Below are positions 56,504 to 64,000 of a stretch of DNA of 64,000 bases, piece after piece. The position numbers were made by a program, and so were the translations under genes. Position 1 is the first letter of the stretch. Each line of letters begins with the position of its first letter. Source of the DNA: Acinetobacter colistiniresistens (GTDB taxonomy: Bacteria; Pseudomonadota; Gammaproteobacteria; Pseudomonadales; Moraxellaceae); the NCBI RefSeq assembly GCF_000413935.1, contig NZ_KE340383.1, positions 1 to 64,000 of the forward strand. Reading direction: 5' to 3'. Under the pieces are notes generated by a model. It did not search any database. It worked only from the letters and a program-made list of their open reading frames with translations, and had not been told where the DNA came from.

Positions 56504-56534
56504 TAAAAAAACGCAGCTGTTGCTGCGTTTTTTT
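56504..56534. terminator. Bidirectional terminator (lipoprotein / leuB)
   Basis: ACGCAGC (56511-56517) pairs with GCTGCGT (56522-56528), flanked by A- and T-runs. Confidence 0.9.
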
Positions 56535-56548
56535 ATGATCAGGGCTCG

Positions 56549-57628
56549 TTAGTTCAATGCCGCAACCACAGCCTCACCCATGGCATCGGTACCTACCTTG
56601 GTCATGCCTTCAGACATGATATCTCCAGTACGTAAGCCCTGATCTAAAACCTGCCCCACTGCATCTTCAATGGCTTTAGCCGCAGCTTCTTCACGGAAGG
56701 TATAGCGCAACATCATCGCCACTGAAAGTACAGTTGCCAATGGATTGGCAATATTCTGCCCTGCAATATCCGGTGCAGAACCATGACATGGTTCATACAT
56801 GCCTTTACCCTGTTCATCCAATGAGGCTGAAGGTAACATGCCAATTGAGCCTGTTAACATTGCCGCTTCATCTGACAAGATATCACCAAACAAATTGCCT
56901 GTAACAATCACATCAAACTGCTTGGGTGCACGAACCAATTGCATCGCAGCATTATCCACATACATGTGCGATAACTGGATATTCGGATACTGTGCCTGCT
57001 GAAGGTCAGTAACGGTTTGTTTCCATAATTCAGTCACTTCAAGTACATTGGCTTTATCAACTGAACATACTTTGCCGCCACGTAATCCCGCCAGCTCAAA
57101 AGCCACTTTGGCGATACGCTTAATTTCACTTTCTGAATAAACGTCAGTGTTATAACCTTGCTTCTCACCATTCTCGAGTTCACGAATACCACGCGGTTGA
57201 CCAAAGTAGATCCCGCCGGTTAATTCACGAACGATCAGAATATCCAGACCAGCAACGATTTCTGGCTTTAGGCTTGATGCATCCGCCAACTGTGGGTAAA
57301 GAATTGCAGGGCGTAAGTTGGCGAATAAATTCAATTCACTACGGATTTTTAATAAGCCACGTTCTGGACGGATTGAGCGTTCGATACCATCCCACTTGGG
57401 ACCACCAACCGCCCCCAGTAAAATCGCATCGGCTTTTTTTGCCTGCTCGCTGGTTACCGCGGGATAAGGTTCACCATGCGCATCAATTGCAGAACCACCG
57501 AGTAGCCCATGTTCCCATGTCAAACCTAGATTAAATTTATCATTGACCTTGGTTAAAACTCGTTCAGCCGCAGCTACGATTTCAGGGCCAATGCCATCAC
57601 CCGCCAAAATTAAAATATGTTTAGACAT
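56549..57628 (-). CDS. leuB: 3-isopropylmalate dehydrogenase
   Basis: NAD-dependent oxidative decarboxylation of 3-isopropylmalate to 2-ketoisocaproate in leucine biosynthesis. The family blocks GDGIGPEIV, the substrate arginine region ([14 protein letters not shown]) and the catalytic Tyr/Lys/Asp region ([13 protein letters not shown]) are intact. It has 359 residues. It lies downstream of a lipoprotein gene and leuD on the minus strand, with 46 bp to the lipoprotein gene. Confidence 0.97.
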   Translation of the reverse strand: MSKHILILAGDGIGPEIVAAAERVLTKVNDKFNLGLTWEHGLLGGSAIDAHGEPYPAVTSEQAKKADAILLGAVGGPKWDGIERSIRPERGLLKIRSELNLFANLRPAILYPQLADASSLKPEIVAGLDILIVRELTGGIYFGQPRGIRELENGEKQGYNTDVYSESEIKRIAKVAFELAGLRGGKVCSVDKANVLEVTELWKQTVTDLQQAQYPNIQLSHMYVDNAAMQLVRAPKQFDVIVTGNLFGDILSDEAAMLTGSIGMLPSASLDEQGKGMYEPCHGSAPDIAGQNIANPLATVLSVAMMLRYTFREEAAAKAIEDAVGQVLDQGLRTGDIMSEGMTKVGTDAMGEAVVAALN

Positions 57629-57674
57629 TTATTGTTCCAGTTTCCCTATGCGCAGCGTTGATACTGCGAGCCGA

Positions 57675-58250
57675 TTAAATCTTTTTCTCAACAAATTCGC
57701 CTAAACCTGTACTGACATCAAAAGGACGGCAGAAACGGCGAATCGTATGTTGCCCTTGTTGTAAATCTACACATAACGGATCAGGCACAGAAACGTTAAT
57801 TAAACTGCCTGAACGACGTGTTCGGTCTCGGTACATTTTAAAGGTATAGTTCACATGCGGTTTAAATGCATGAATCACATGAAAAGTCTCAGCACGATCA
57901 GGAGAAATCGGATAAAAGCGAATCACAACTTCATATTGCTTGGCGGGTACACTCAGGTAAACCTGCTGTTTACGGCTAAATACGGAACCATGCAAGCGTA
58001 CAATGCCTCGTTCCATCGCCTGTTTGCTAATCCGATGATTTTTAGCATCAATGACTGCAATATCACCGATTCGCTCAAACTCACAATTCTCAACACCTGA
58101 ACAATATAAAGTTGTGTTGTCCGCCTTACTTTCCAATGTGTTTTGTGCGATACGAACCTGATCCACCACATTGGGTGCGTTTTGACATGCAGTCAAAGCC
58201 GTAGCAACACCTAGACACAGTAAAATACTGCGAGCGAGTCTTCTTTTCAT
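57675..58250 (-). CDS. Hypothetical lipoprotein between leuD and leuB
   Basis: A 191-residue protein with signal peptide and lipobox LTAC (Cys22). It has several Cys pairs and basic C-terminal part (MYRDRTRRSG). No family is recognised and there is no link to leucine synthesis apart from position. Immediately upstream (58272-58319) lies a perfect 13-bp inverted repeat, so it may have its own regulated promoter. Confidence 0.7.
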   Translation of the reverse strand: MKRRLARSILLCLGVATALTACQNAPNVVDQVRIAQNTLESKADNTTLYCSGVENCEFERIGDIAVIDAKNHRISKQAMERGIVRLHGSVFSRKQQVYLSVPAKQYEVVIRFYPISPDRAETFHVIHAFKPHVNYTFKMYRDRTRRSGSLINVSVPDPLCVDLQQGQHTIRRFCRPFDVSTGLGEFVEKKI

Positions 58251-58271
58251 TATTCAAGCCCAGTCCTCATG

Positions 58272-58319
58272 TCTTGTTAACATGTAAGCAAAATATTATC
58301 CGCTAGCATGTTAACAAGA
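58272..58319. promoter_or_regulatory. Perfect 13-bp inverted repeat upstream of the lipoprotein gene
   Basis: TCTTGTTAACATG (58272-58284) and CATGTTAACAAGA (58307-58319) are exact reverse complements with a 22-bp spacer. Each arm contains the palindrome TGTTAACA, so this looks like two copies of a dimer-binding site 35 bp apart. It could also be a hairpin in the leuD 3' region. Confidence 0.55.
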
Positions 58320-58386
58320 GTTCAATCTCTGCGCTATGCCTATGTTAAAAATGTCCAAAACGCAATCTTGTTTCGTTTACCCAAAC

Positions 58387-59037
58387 CTAAGCCTGAATAT
58401 CTTGAAACACCCATGGACGCGCTTGTTTTGCCTTGGCTTCAAAAGCACGAATATCATCTGCAACCTGTAAGGTTAAGCCAATATCATCCAATCCATTCAA
58501 TAAACAGTGTTTACGGAAAGGATCTATTTCAAATTGAAAGGCTTCACCTGTCGGGGTTCGTACTTGCTGTGCATCCAGATCGATGGTCAATTGATAGCCT
58601 TCTGTCTCGGCACATTCCTTAAATAACTGATCGACCGTTTCCTCAGATAAAATCACAGGTAACATGCCATTTTTAAAACAGTTATTAAAGAAAATATCGG
58701 CAAAGCTGGGTGCAATCACCGTGCGAAAGCCATACTCATTCAACGCCCAAGGTGCATGCTCACGGCTTGAACCACAACCGAAATTGCTTCGTGCCAATAA
58801 AATGCTTGAACCTTGATAACGCGGTTTATTCAATACGAAATCAGGGTTTTTCGGGCGTTTGCTAATGTCTTGGCCCAAATAGCCCTCATCCAAATAACGC
58901 AATTCATCAAATAAGTTATCGCCGAAACCTGTACGTTTAATCGATTTCAAAAACTGTTTTGGAATGATTAAATCAGTATCAACATTGGCACGATCCAAAG
59001 GTGCGACAACGCCTTGTTCTACAGTATATTTTTTCAT
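58387..59037 (-). CDS. leuD: 3-isopropylmalate dehydratase, small subunit
   Basis: Partner of LeuC in isomerising 2- to 3-isopropylmalate. The swivelling-domain motifs [13 protein letters not shown] and NNCFKNG are present. It has 216 residues. GGGAG lies 7 bases before ATG. It starts 12 bp after the leuC stop, so it is co-transcribed with leuC. Confidence 0.97.
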   Translation of the reverse strand: MKKYTVEQGVVAPLDRANVDTDLIIPKQFLKSIKRTGFGDNLFDELRYLDEGYLGQDISKRPKNPDFVLNKPRYQGSSILLARSNFGCGSSREHAPWALNEYGFRTVIAPSFADIFFNNCFKNGMLPVILSEETVDQLFKECAETEGYQLTIDLDAQQVRTPTGEAFQFEIDPFRKHCLLNGLDDIGLTLQVADDIRAFEAKAKQARPWVFQDIQA

Positions 59038-59049
59038 GCTTGTGCTCCC

Positions 59050-60468
59050 TTAGAATGAACGGACATCAACAAAATGGCCCGCAATCGCTGCGGCAGCGGC
59101 CATGGCTGGGCTGACCAAATGTGTTCGCCCACCATTGCCTTGACGACCTTCAAAATTACGGTTCGAGGTCGATGCACAATGCTCGCCTGGCTGTAATTTA
59201 TCAGCGTTCATTGCCAAGCACATTGAGCAGCCTGGTTCGCGCCATTCAAAACCGGCTGCCAAGAAAATTTGATCCAAACCTTCCTGTTCAGCCTGCTGTT
59301 TGACTAAACCAGACCCTGGCACAATCATTGCCTGTTTAATGCTCGACGCAACCTTACGGCCTTTCACCACATCCGCCGCAGCACGAATATCTTCAATCCG
59401 CGAATTGGTACATGAACCAATGAAAACGCGGTCTAACTGAATATCTTCCAAAGCTTGCCCAGCGGTTAAACCCATATATTGATAAGCACGGGTCCAGTCA
59501 TTGCGTTGTACATCATCTTTGGCCTGCTCTAAAGTTGGCACAGCCTGTGATACTGGAATCACCATTTCTGGAGAGGTTCCCCAAGATACTTGCGGTTCAA
59601 TCTCTGCACCATTCAACACGACCACCGCATCAAAGACGGCATCTTCGTCTGAATGTAAGGTATTCCAATATTCGACGGCTTGATCCCACTGTTCGCCTTT
59701 TGGTGCATAGTTACGGTCTTTCACATAGGCAATGGTTTTATCATCGACCGCTACCATACCAACACGTGCACCCGCTTCAATTGCCATGTTACACACCGTC
59801 ATACGCCCTTCAATCGACATATCACGGAATACTTGACCACCAAACTCAATGGCATAACCTGTACCACCCGCAGTACCAATTTTGCCAATAATGGCTAACA
59901 CCACATCTTTAGAGGTTACGCCTTTGCCTAATACACCATCGACACGCACTAACATGTTTTTCGATTTTTTCTGTACCAAGCACTGGGTTGCCAATACATG
60001 TTCAACTTCCGAAGTTCCAATCCCATGGGCCAAACAACCAAAGGCACCATGCGTTGCGGTATGTGAATCCCCACAGACCACCGTCATCCCCGGTAAAGTC
60101 AAACCTTGCTCTGGACCAACCACATGAGCAATGCCTTGACGGATATCATTAATCCCAAATTCAACAATATTAAAGCTTTTACAGTTGTCATCTAAAGTTT
60201 GGACCTGAATACGAGAAGTATCGTCTTCAATCCCAGCAATCCCCTGTTCGCGCTCTTTTTTAGAAGTTGGCACGTTATGGTCGGGGGTGGCTACATTGGC
60301 ACTTAAGCGCCAAGGCTGACGGTCCGCAAGTTGTAGACCTTCAAATGCTTGAGGGCTGGTTACTTCATGTAATAAGTGGCGATCAATATAAATTAAGCTT
60401 GAACCATCATCACGTTGCTTGACTAAGTGGTCGTCCCATAATTTGTCATATAAGGTTTTGCCTGCCAT
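59050..60468 (-). CDS. leuC: 3-isopropylmalate dehydratase, large subunit
   Basis: The 4Fe-4S aconitase-fold subunit. The cluster Cys are in [11 protein letters not shown] and CSMCLAMN. It has 472 residues from ATG 60468, where GGAGGG lies 7 bases upstream; an upstream in-frame extension of 36 residues has no support. The promoter is weak at -35 and overlaps an inverted repeat, suggesting activation by a regulator such as the LysR protein coded nearby. Confidence 0.97.
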   Translation of the reverse strand: MAGKTLYDKLWDDHLVKQRDDGSSLIYIDRHLLHEVTSPQAFEGLQLADRQPWRLSANVATPDHNVPTSKKEREQGIAGIEDDTSRIQVQTLDDNCKSFNIVEFGINDIRQGIAHVVGPEQGLTLPGMTVVCGDSHTATHGAFGCLAHGIGTSEVEHVLATQCLVQKKSKNMLVRVDGVLGKGVTSKDVVLAIIGKIGTAGGTGYAIEFGGQVFRDMSIEGRMTVCNMAIEAGARVGMVAVDDKTIAYVKDRNYAPKGEQWDQAVEYWNTLHSDEDAVFDAVVVLNGAEIEPQVSWGTSPEMVIPVSQAVPTLEQAKDDVQRNDWTRAYQYMGLTAGQALEDIQLDRVFIGSCTNSRIEDIRAAADVVKGRKVASSIKQAMIVPGSGLVKQQAEQEGLDQIFLAAGFEWREPGCSMCLAMNADKLQPGEHCASTSNRNFEGRQGNGGRTHLVSPAMAAAAAIAGHFVDVRSF

Positions 60469-60523
60469 GTCGTCGCCCTCCATCGTGCTTGCCATCGGAC
60501 TGGGTATTTTTGATCTTAACTTG

Positions 60524-60552
60524 ATTATAGCGATGCTTTTGCATAAATCTAA
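60524..60552 (-). promoter_or_regulatory. leuC promoter
   Basis: On the minus strand there is a -10 TATAAT (60524-60529) and a poor -35 TTAGAT (60547-60552) at 17 bp. The poor -35 fits a promoter that needs an activator. Confidence 0.55.
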
Positions 60553-60596
60553 TTTATCATTTTTATAAATTAACAAACTTTTTGGAATGATAAATT
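60551..60596. promoter_or_regulatory. Inverted repeat overlapping the leuC -35 region
   Basis: AATTTATCATT (60551-60561) and AATGATAAATT (60586-60596) are perfect 11-bp inverted repeats with a 24-bp spacer. They cover the -35 and upstream region of the leuC promoter, the usual place for a LysR-type regulator. The rest of the gap 60597-60760 is AT-rich, with no gene seen. Confidence 0.5.
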
Positions 60597-60760
60597 GTGC
60601 TTTTTAATTACTCTTCCTTTATGAAATTAAAACGATGATAAATCAAGCTGTTCCACTCTATCCTTATTCTTGCATGTGGTTTTTTTAGCCAAATTTAATC
60701 AAATCCTCGACTCATTTATAAATTCAATCAGCATAAATCAAAATTTCTTTTTTACATTTT

Positions 60761-60785
60761 AAATGATAATGATTATTATTTAATT
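60761..60785. promoter_or_regulatory. Fur box upstream of the DUF2061 gene
   Basis: The sequence GATAATGATTATTATTTAA, starting near 60765, matches 14 of 19 bases of the E. coli Fur consensus. It lies about 30-45 bp upstream of the ATG at 60813, so it would overlap the promoter. Confidence 0.6.
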
Positions 60786-60812
60786 AAATAGAGATTCTGT
60801 AGGGTGATCCTC

Positions 60813-61019
60813 ATGTCAAATATTCAACAATTTGTACTCAACAATAAACGGACTTTGAAAAAAACCTTGAGTTATTACATCATGCATATTAGTGTGGCGA
60901 TGATGGTTGCCTACCTGATTACAGGCAACTGGCTTATGGCAGCCACCTTAAGTTTGATCGAACCAACAGTGCAAGCCTTTGCTTTTTTCTTCCATGAAAA
61001 AGTTTGGAATTACTTCTAA
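60813..61019 (+). CDS. DUF2061 domain-containing membrane protein
   Basis: A 68-residue protein with two transmembrane helices (ISVAMMVAYLITGNWLMAA, then SLIEPTVQAFAFFFHEKVW), the DUF2061 pattern. Function is unknown. AGGGTGA precedes ATG. The Fur-like box upstream suggests iron regulation. It lies 53 bp upstream of the LysR gene in the same direction. Confidence 0.85.
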   Translation: MSNIQQFVLNNKRTLKKTLSYYIMHISVAMMVAYLITGNWLMAATLSLIEPTVQAFAFFFHEKVWNYF

Positions 61020-61072
61020 TTCAAAAATACTGCATATAAAACTAATTTTAAAATCTCCTTGGACAAGCCTGT

Positions 61073-61936
61073 ATGAACCTCGCTGCTTTTGAAGCATTTG
61101 TCAAAGTGATGGAAACTGGTTCAATTTCTATCGCGGCAGAACAATTATTTATTACCCAGCCTGCGGTCACCAAACGGATTCATAGCTTAGAAGACTATTT
61201 TGGGGTCAAACTGTTTGAATCCGCAGGGCGAGGTATTCAACCCACCCATGCAGCACATTCTCTATTGCCTAAAGTTCGTACATGGCTCAACGAGTTGGGA
61301 GAAATCCACCATACATTGAGTCATGAGCAGGCTCAGGTTCAAGGTCGTTTAAAGATTGGTACCAGTCATCATATCGGCTTGCATCATTTGGCAGAGCCAC
61401 TTAAAAACTTTGTGCAGCATTTTCCTCAAGTCACTTTAGATGTCCATTTTGTCGATTCAGAACAGGCTCATGAACAGGTCTTGGCGGGTGAACTCGAGCT
61501 GGCTTTTTTAACCTTACCGCCAGTTGGAGATGATCGACTCAACTATGTCACAATCTGGAATGACCCTCTGGTATTTGTGACTGCGCCCTTCCACCCCTTA
61601 GCCCAGCAAAGCCAACTAAAACTCGAAGATTTGATTGCCTACCCAAGTTTATTGCCTGCCGCGCAAACCTATACCAGCCAGATTACACTCGCCGAATTTG
61701 AAAAAAATAATCTAAAACCGAAAATCACCATGAGTAATAATCCGCTAGAGTCAATCAGGATGCTGGTATCGATTGGCCTCGGCTGGTCAGTCCTCCCGAA
61801 AACCTTGGTCAATCGTGATTTAAAACAACTCGATTTAAAACTGGATATGCAACGCCAGCTCGGTATGGTCTGGCACCCTGCCCGAATTCAGTCCAAAGCC
61901 GCTGAAGAACTTGTTCGCATGATGCAGGTCGGCTAA
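61073..61936 (+). CDS. LysR family transcriptional regulator
   Basis: A 287-residue regulator with N-terminal helix-turn-helix (1-60: MNLAAFEAFVKVMETGSISIAAEQLFITQPAVTKRIHSLEDYFG) and a periplasmic-binding-like effector domain. It lies divergent to leuC with one gene between; in Pseudomonas a LysR gene also stands beside leuC. Whether it controls leucine genes is inference from position and from the inverted repeat at the leuC promoter. Confidence 0.9.
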   Translation: MNLAAFEAFVKVMETGSISIAAEQLFITQPAVTKRIHSLEDYFGVKLFESAGRGIQPTHAAHSLLPKVRTWLNELGEIHHTLSHEQAQVQGRLKIGTSHHIGLHHLAEPLKNFVQHFPQVTLDVHFVDSEQAHEQVLAGELELAFLTLPPVGDDRLNYVTIWNDPLVFVTAPFHPLAQQSQLKLEDLIAYPSLLPAAQTYTSQITLAEFEKNNLKPKITMSNNPLESIRMLVSIGLGWSVLPKTLVNRDLKQLDLKLDMQRQLGMVWHPARIQSKAAEELVRMMQVG

Positions 61937-61945
61937 CGCGATGGG

Positions 61946-62731
61946 CTAATCCCCTCCTCCGCTTCCACAGCTGCTGCAACTACTACAGCTATTGCTGCTA
62001 CTGCTACAACCCGAAGATGATGAAGATGACTGAGCCTGCAGATAGTGCATATAATCTTTGGTCATCAACTCAAGATCAAAATACTGGCCATCTTGCCAAT
62101 TTAAAACCTGATCAACCGCAAAAAGTCGTGGCAATAACAGGGTATTTCTAGGCTGATAAGCATGCAGACCACAACTGACTCGCCATGCTTCAAAAAATTG
62201 TTGGGTCTGCTGTTTTGGGGTTGTGCTACTGTCATTGGGTTGATGATGTAAAGGTCGGCCTAATGTTTGCTTACATAAGTCCTGATATTGTTTTGGAAAT
62301 TCCAGCATGACGTGCCACAAGGCATCAACTGCATGTGAAGGCATGGCATAGGCCTGCTTTCGAATCACATGCAAAGCTAAATAATCCTTAAAACCGGCCT
62401 CGACCAATTGTCGTTGCTTGAGGCTCACCTCTGGATAACGAAATCTAAATCTTTCCCAGAACACAGGATCAAATTTGAATTGATCAATCTTTTGTAATTT
62501 TTTAGATTTGGAACGTGCAATCAAGGCAAGATTCAGCACAATCACTGTCCACATGAAGGGCAAGATGACCCAAGCGCTAAAAAACTGTTGCTGCCAACTG
62601 TACGTGAAGATCAACAACAAGATCGGAACAGCAATCCATCTGGTTTTGATCATCGGCTGCTGCCGTTTTAACTGTAATAATCCATCCAGCAAGCGAGCCG
62701 TCTGCACGTTCTGATTTATTGTTATTTGCAT
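61946..62731 (-). CDS. Membrane protein with GRDP-like core and Ser/Cys-rich tail
   Basis: A 261-residue protein with two transmembrane helices (about 31-70). The central segment PSHAVDALWHVMLEFPKQYQDLCKQTLGRPLHHQP (about 126-160, read as MPSHAVDALWHVML and the following part) resembles the conserved WH...Y..C...LG..LHH motif of glycine-rich domain proteins. The last 26 residues are Ser/Cys/Gly only, apart from one Asn and the final Asp: runs of Ser broken by five Cys. The tail resembles the Gly/Cys tails of TIGR04222-type bacterial membrane proteins. Function is unknown. Confidence 0.7.
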   Translation of the reverse strand: MQITINQNVQTARLLDGLLQLKRQQPMIKTRWIAVPILLLIFTYSWQQQFFSAWVILPFMWTVIVLNLALIARSKSKKLQKIDQFKFDPVFWERFRFRYPEVSLKQRQLVEAGFKDYLALHVIRKQAYAMPSHAVDALWHVMLEFPKQYQDLCKQTLGRPLHHQPNDSSTTPKQQTQQFFEAWRVSCGLHAYQPRNTLLLPRLFAVDQVLNWQDGQYFDLELMTKDYMHYLQAQSSSSSSGCSSSSNSCSSCSSCGSGGGD

Positions 62732-62830
62732 GCTTTAATCTTAAAAATGAAAGATGACCATCATATGACAAAAAAGCGGTCTTTTCAGGAGCATCATTTG
62801 TTATACCCACAGGTAGGCTTGCAGCGATAC

Positions 62831-64000
62831 TTAAAGATCTTGGGCAAGCTGAATCTTTGCATCTGCAATTGCATTCATAAACTGCTGATAATCATTTAAA
62901 TTACGCTTGGCAGACTGAGTTGCATAATCCTGCAAGATCTGGGTAATAGTATTCCCTTCCCCTAAATAGCCCTTCAATACATCGACATTACCTGCTTTGG
63001 CATGCGCATGAGCCAGCGCAAGACCGCAGCTATCGGCATATTCATAGAAAAATGCTTCATCCATCCCAGACAAATCAATCGAAATCTTCATATCTCGTAG
63101 TTGACGCACCAGATAATGCTGCTGTCCTTCTGTTGAAAAACCTAAGAAGATATCACTTGCCGCCTGCATCAGTTGCTGCCCCCGTACAACCCGTTCACCT
63201 TCATGCACAACAGGGGCTGGAAAAAGCGGACTCAAAATCGAAGGCGTCGATTCCTTCATTTGCAAAATCAGCGGATCTCGATCTGCATCTTCAAATAGTG
63301 CAATCGCTGCACGTGTCCCAACACTGCCTACGCCCACCACCTTGAGTGCAACATCTGTCCGTTGGTAACGATCAAATAAAACTTGTCGATCATATTTTAA
63401 CGAATCACGATATAACTGAAAAAATGCATCTGCATGCTGACCAAACGGTTCATCTGCTTTGGGATGCCACAATAAGGGTTCATCATCAATAAAATGCCGG
63501 AATCCAGATTCACCCTCTTGCTGTGTCAATTTCGGTAATACCGAGGAACTATCACGAGAAGGTGCACTATTTACTTTCTTTTCTAGTTTTTTACGGACTT
63601 TTTGGTTTTCCGTTTTTTCTAATAAGGTTGTCGCATCAATGCGTTCATACCAGATTTGCACAGGAGATAAGGCAATTTGTTGATCCAGATGTGAGATATA
63701 CGCACTGATCATATTCTGAATGGCTTTCAAGCCTGAACTTTCCTGCAAACCAATCTCTTTTGCCGCAATCACCAGACTGGTCACCAGACGTTTTAAATCC
63801 CATTCAAACGGTGCAACCAAAGTTTCATCAAAATCATTAATACCGAATAACAGATTACGCTCTGGGCTGGCAAAACCACCAAAATTACTTAAATGGCAGT
63901 CACCACAAATTTGCTGGAATAAGCCAGAATTATAGGGTTCCCATGCCTGATCAAACAGCATGAGTGCAGGCATTCCCCGATAAAAAGTAAAGGGCGAGAC
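62831..64000 (-). CDS. DUF2252 family protein (partial, 5' end outside window)
   Basis: The reading frame runs through the right edge. Read inwards, the first residues visible are VSPFTFYRGMPALM, the usual DUF2252 motif, so the N-terminal ~40-70 residues are missing. The protein has a kinase-like fold: CGDCHLSNFGGF (catalytic-loop-like) and NDFDE (metal-binding-like) follow the PIKK/aminoglycoside-phosphotransferase-like pattern. About 389 residues are present. Function is unknown. Confidence 0.9.
   Translation of the reverse strand, partial: VSPFTFYRGMPALMLFDQAWEPYNSGLFQQICGDCHLSNFGGFASPERNLLFGINDFDETLVAPFEWDLKRLVTSLVIAAKEIGLQESSGLKAIQNMISAYISHLDQQIALSPVQIWYERIDATTLLEKTENQKVRKKLEKKVNSAPSRDSSSVLPKLTQQEGESGFRHFIDDEPLLWHPKADEPFGQHADAFFQLYRDSLKYDRQVLFDRYQRTDVALKVVGVGSVGTRAAIALFEDADRDPLILQMKESTPSILSPLFPAPVVHEGERVVRGQQLMQAASDIFLGFSTEGQQHYLVRQLRDMKISIDLSGMDEAFFYEYADSCGLALAHAHAKAGNVDVLKGYLGEGNTITQILQDYATQSAKRNLNDYQQFMNAIADAKIQLAQDL

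Noticed and set aside
63973..64000. DUF2252 gene considered complete with start at 63973
   Set aside because: The upstream codons up to the edge continue the frame and spell the conserved SPFTFYRG motif, so the gene is cut by the window.

Overview
This window is chromosomal core sequence of an Acinetobacter species. The evidence is the 5' end of a 16S rRNA gene with an Acinetobacter-type sequence at the left edge, the low GC content, the many short intrinsic terminators, and gene neighbourhoods typical of Moraxellaceae/Pseudomonadales. I did not assign a species. I see no insertion sequence, integrase, prophage, tRNA gene or CRISPR array. Almost everything is vertically inherited housekeeping sequence with a few lineage-specific genes between.

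Layout: (1) 1-0.8 kb: 5' part of an rrn operon on the minus strand with its leader and promoter. (2) 0.8-9.5 kb, mostly minus strand: hypothetical protein, pssA, rlmJ, a structured non-coding element, a 2OG-Fe(II) oxygenase, DUF2789, mdh, an RNase T2-like protein that has lost both catalytic histidines, and a soluble lytic transglycosylase. (3) 9.7-13.1 kb: miaB-phoH(ybeZ)-ybeY-ABM monooxygenase. (4) 13.2-21.4 kb: an orphan TonB, an envelope protein, xpt, thyA-folA (dTMP and tetrahydrofolate cycle), a DUF4105 protein, a META lipoprotein and msrA. (5) 21.4-26.7 kb: tonB-exbB-exbD, purU, and a TetR/aldehyde dehydrogenase divergent pair with a clear operator. (6) 26.8-34.6 kb: rpmB-rpmG, a CPA2 antiporter, small proteins, an RRM protein, a UvrD-like helicase, HdeD and a metzincin-like protein. 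(7) 34.7-46.5 kb: topA, slyX, uup, a macrodomain protein, an LpxL-like acyltransferase, a repeat-bearing lipoprotein, a JmjC-like cupin, a DUF6502 protein and a lipoprotein. (8) 46.8-61.9 kb: an EEP phosphatase, asd, a split fimV, asparaginase, truA, an AraC regulator, infA, leuB, leuD, leuC, and a LysR regulator. (9) 61.9-64 kb: a membrane protein with a Ser/Cys tail and a DUF2252 protein cut by the window edge.

The asd-fimV-truA order, with leuB/leuD/leuC and a divergent LysR gene close by, resembles the Pseudomonas leuC-leuD-leuB-asd-fimV-truA cluster. Here fimV is two genes: one for the periplasmic half (FimV_N, LysM-like region, coiled coil) and one for the transmembrane plus cytoplasmic half. 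An asparaginase gene sits between fimV and truA, and its start codon lies directly at the end of an intrinsic terminator.

I did not find an obviously new multi-gene defence or mobile system. The most interesting items are the split fimV, the catalytically dead RNase T2 homologue, the terminator/start overlap at the asparaginase gene, several unexplained perfect inverted repeats (upstream of leuC, upstream of a lipoprotein after leuD, between aldehyde dehydrogenase and its TetR regulator), a 269-bp structured intergenic element near 3.8 kb, and a lipoprotein that carries an array of DUF4177-like repeats on a Pro-Thr stalk.
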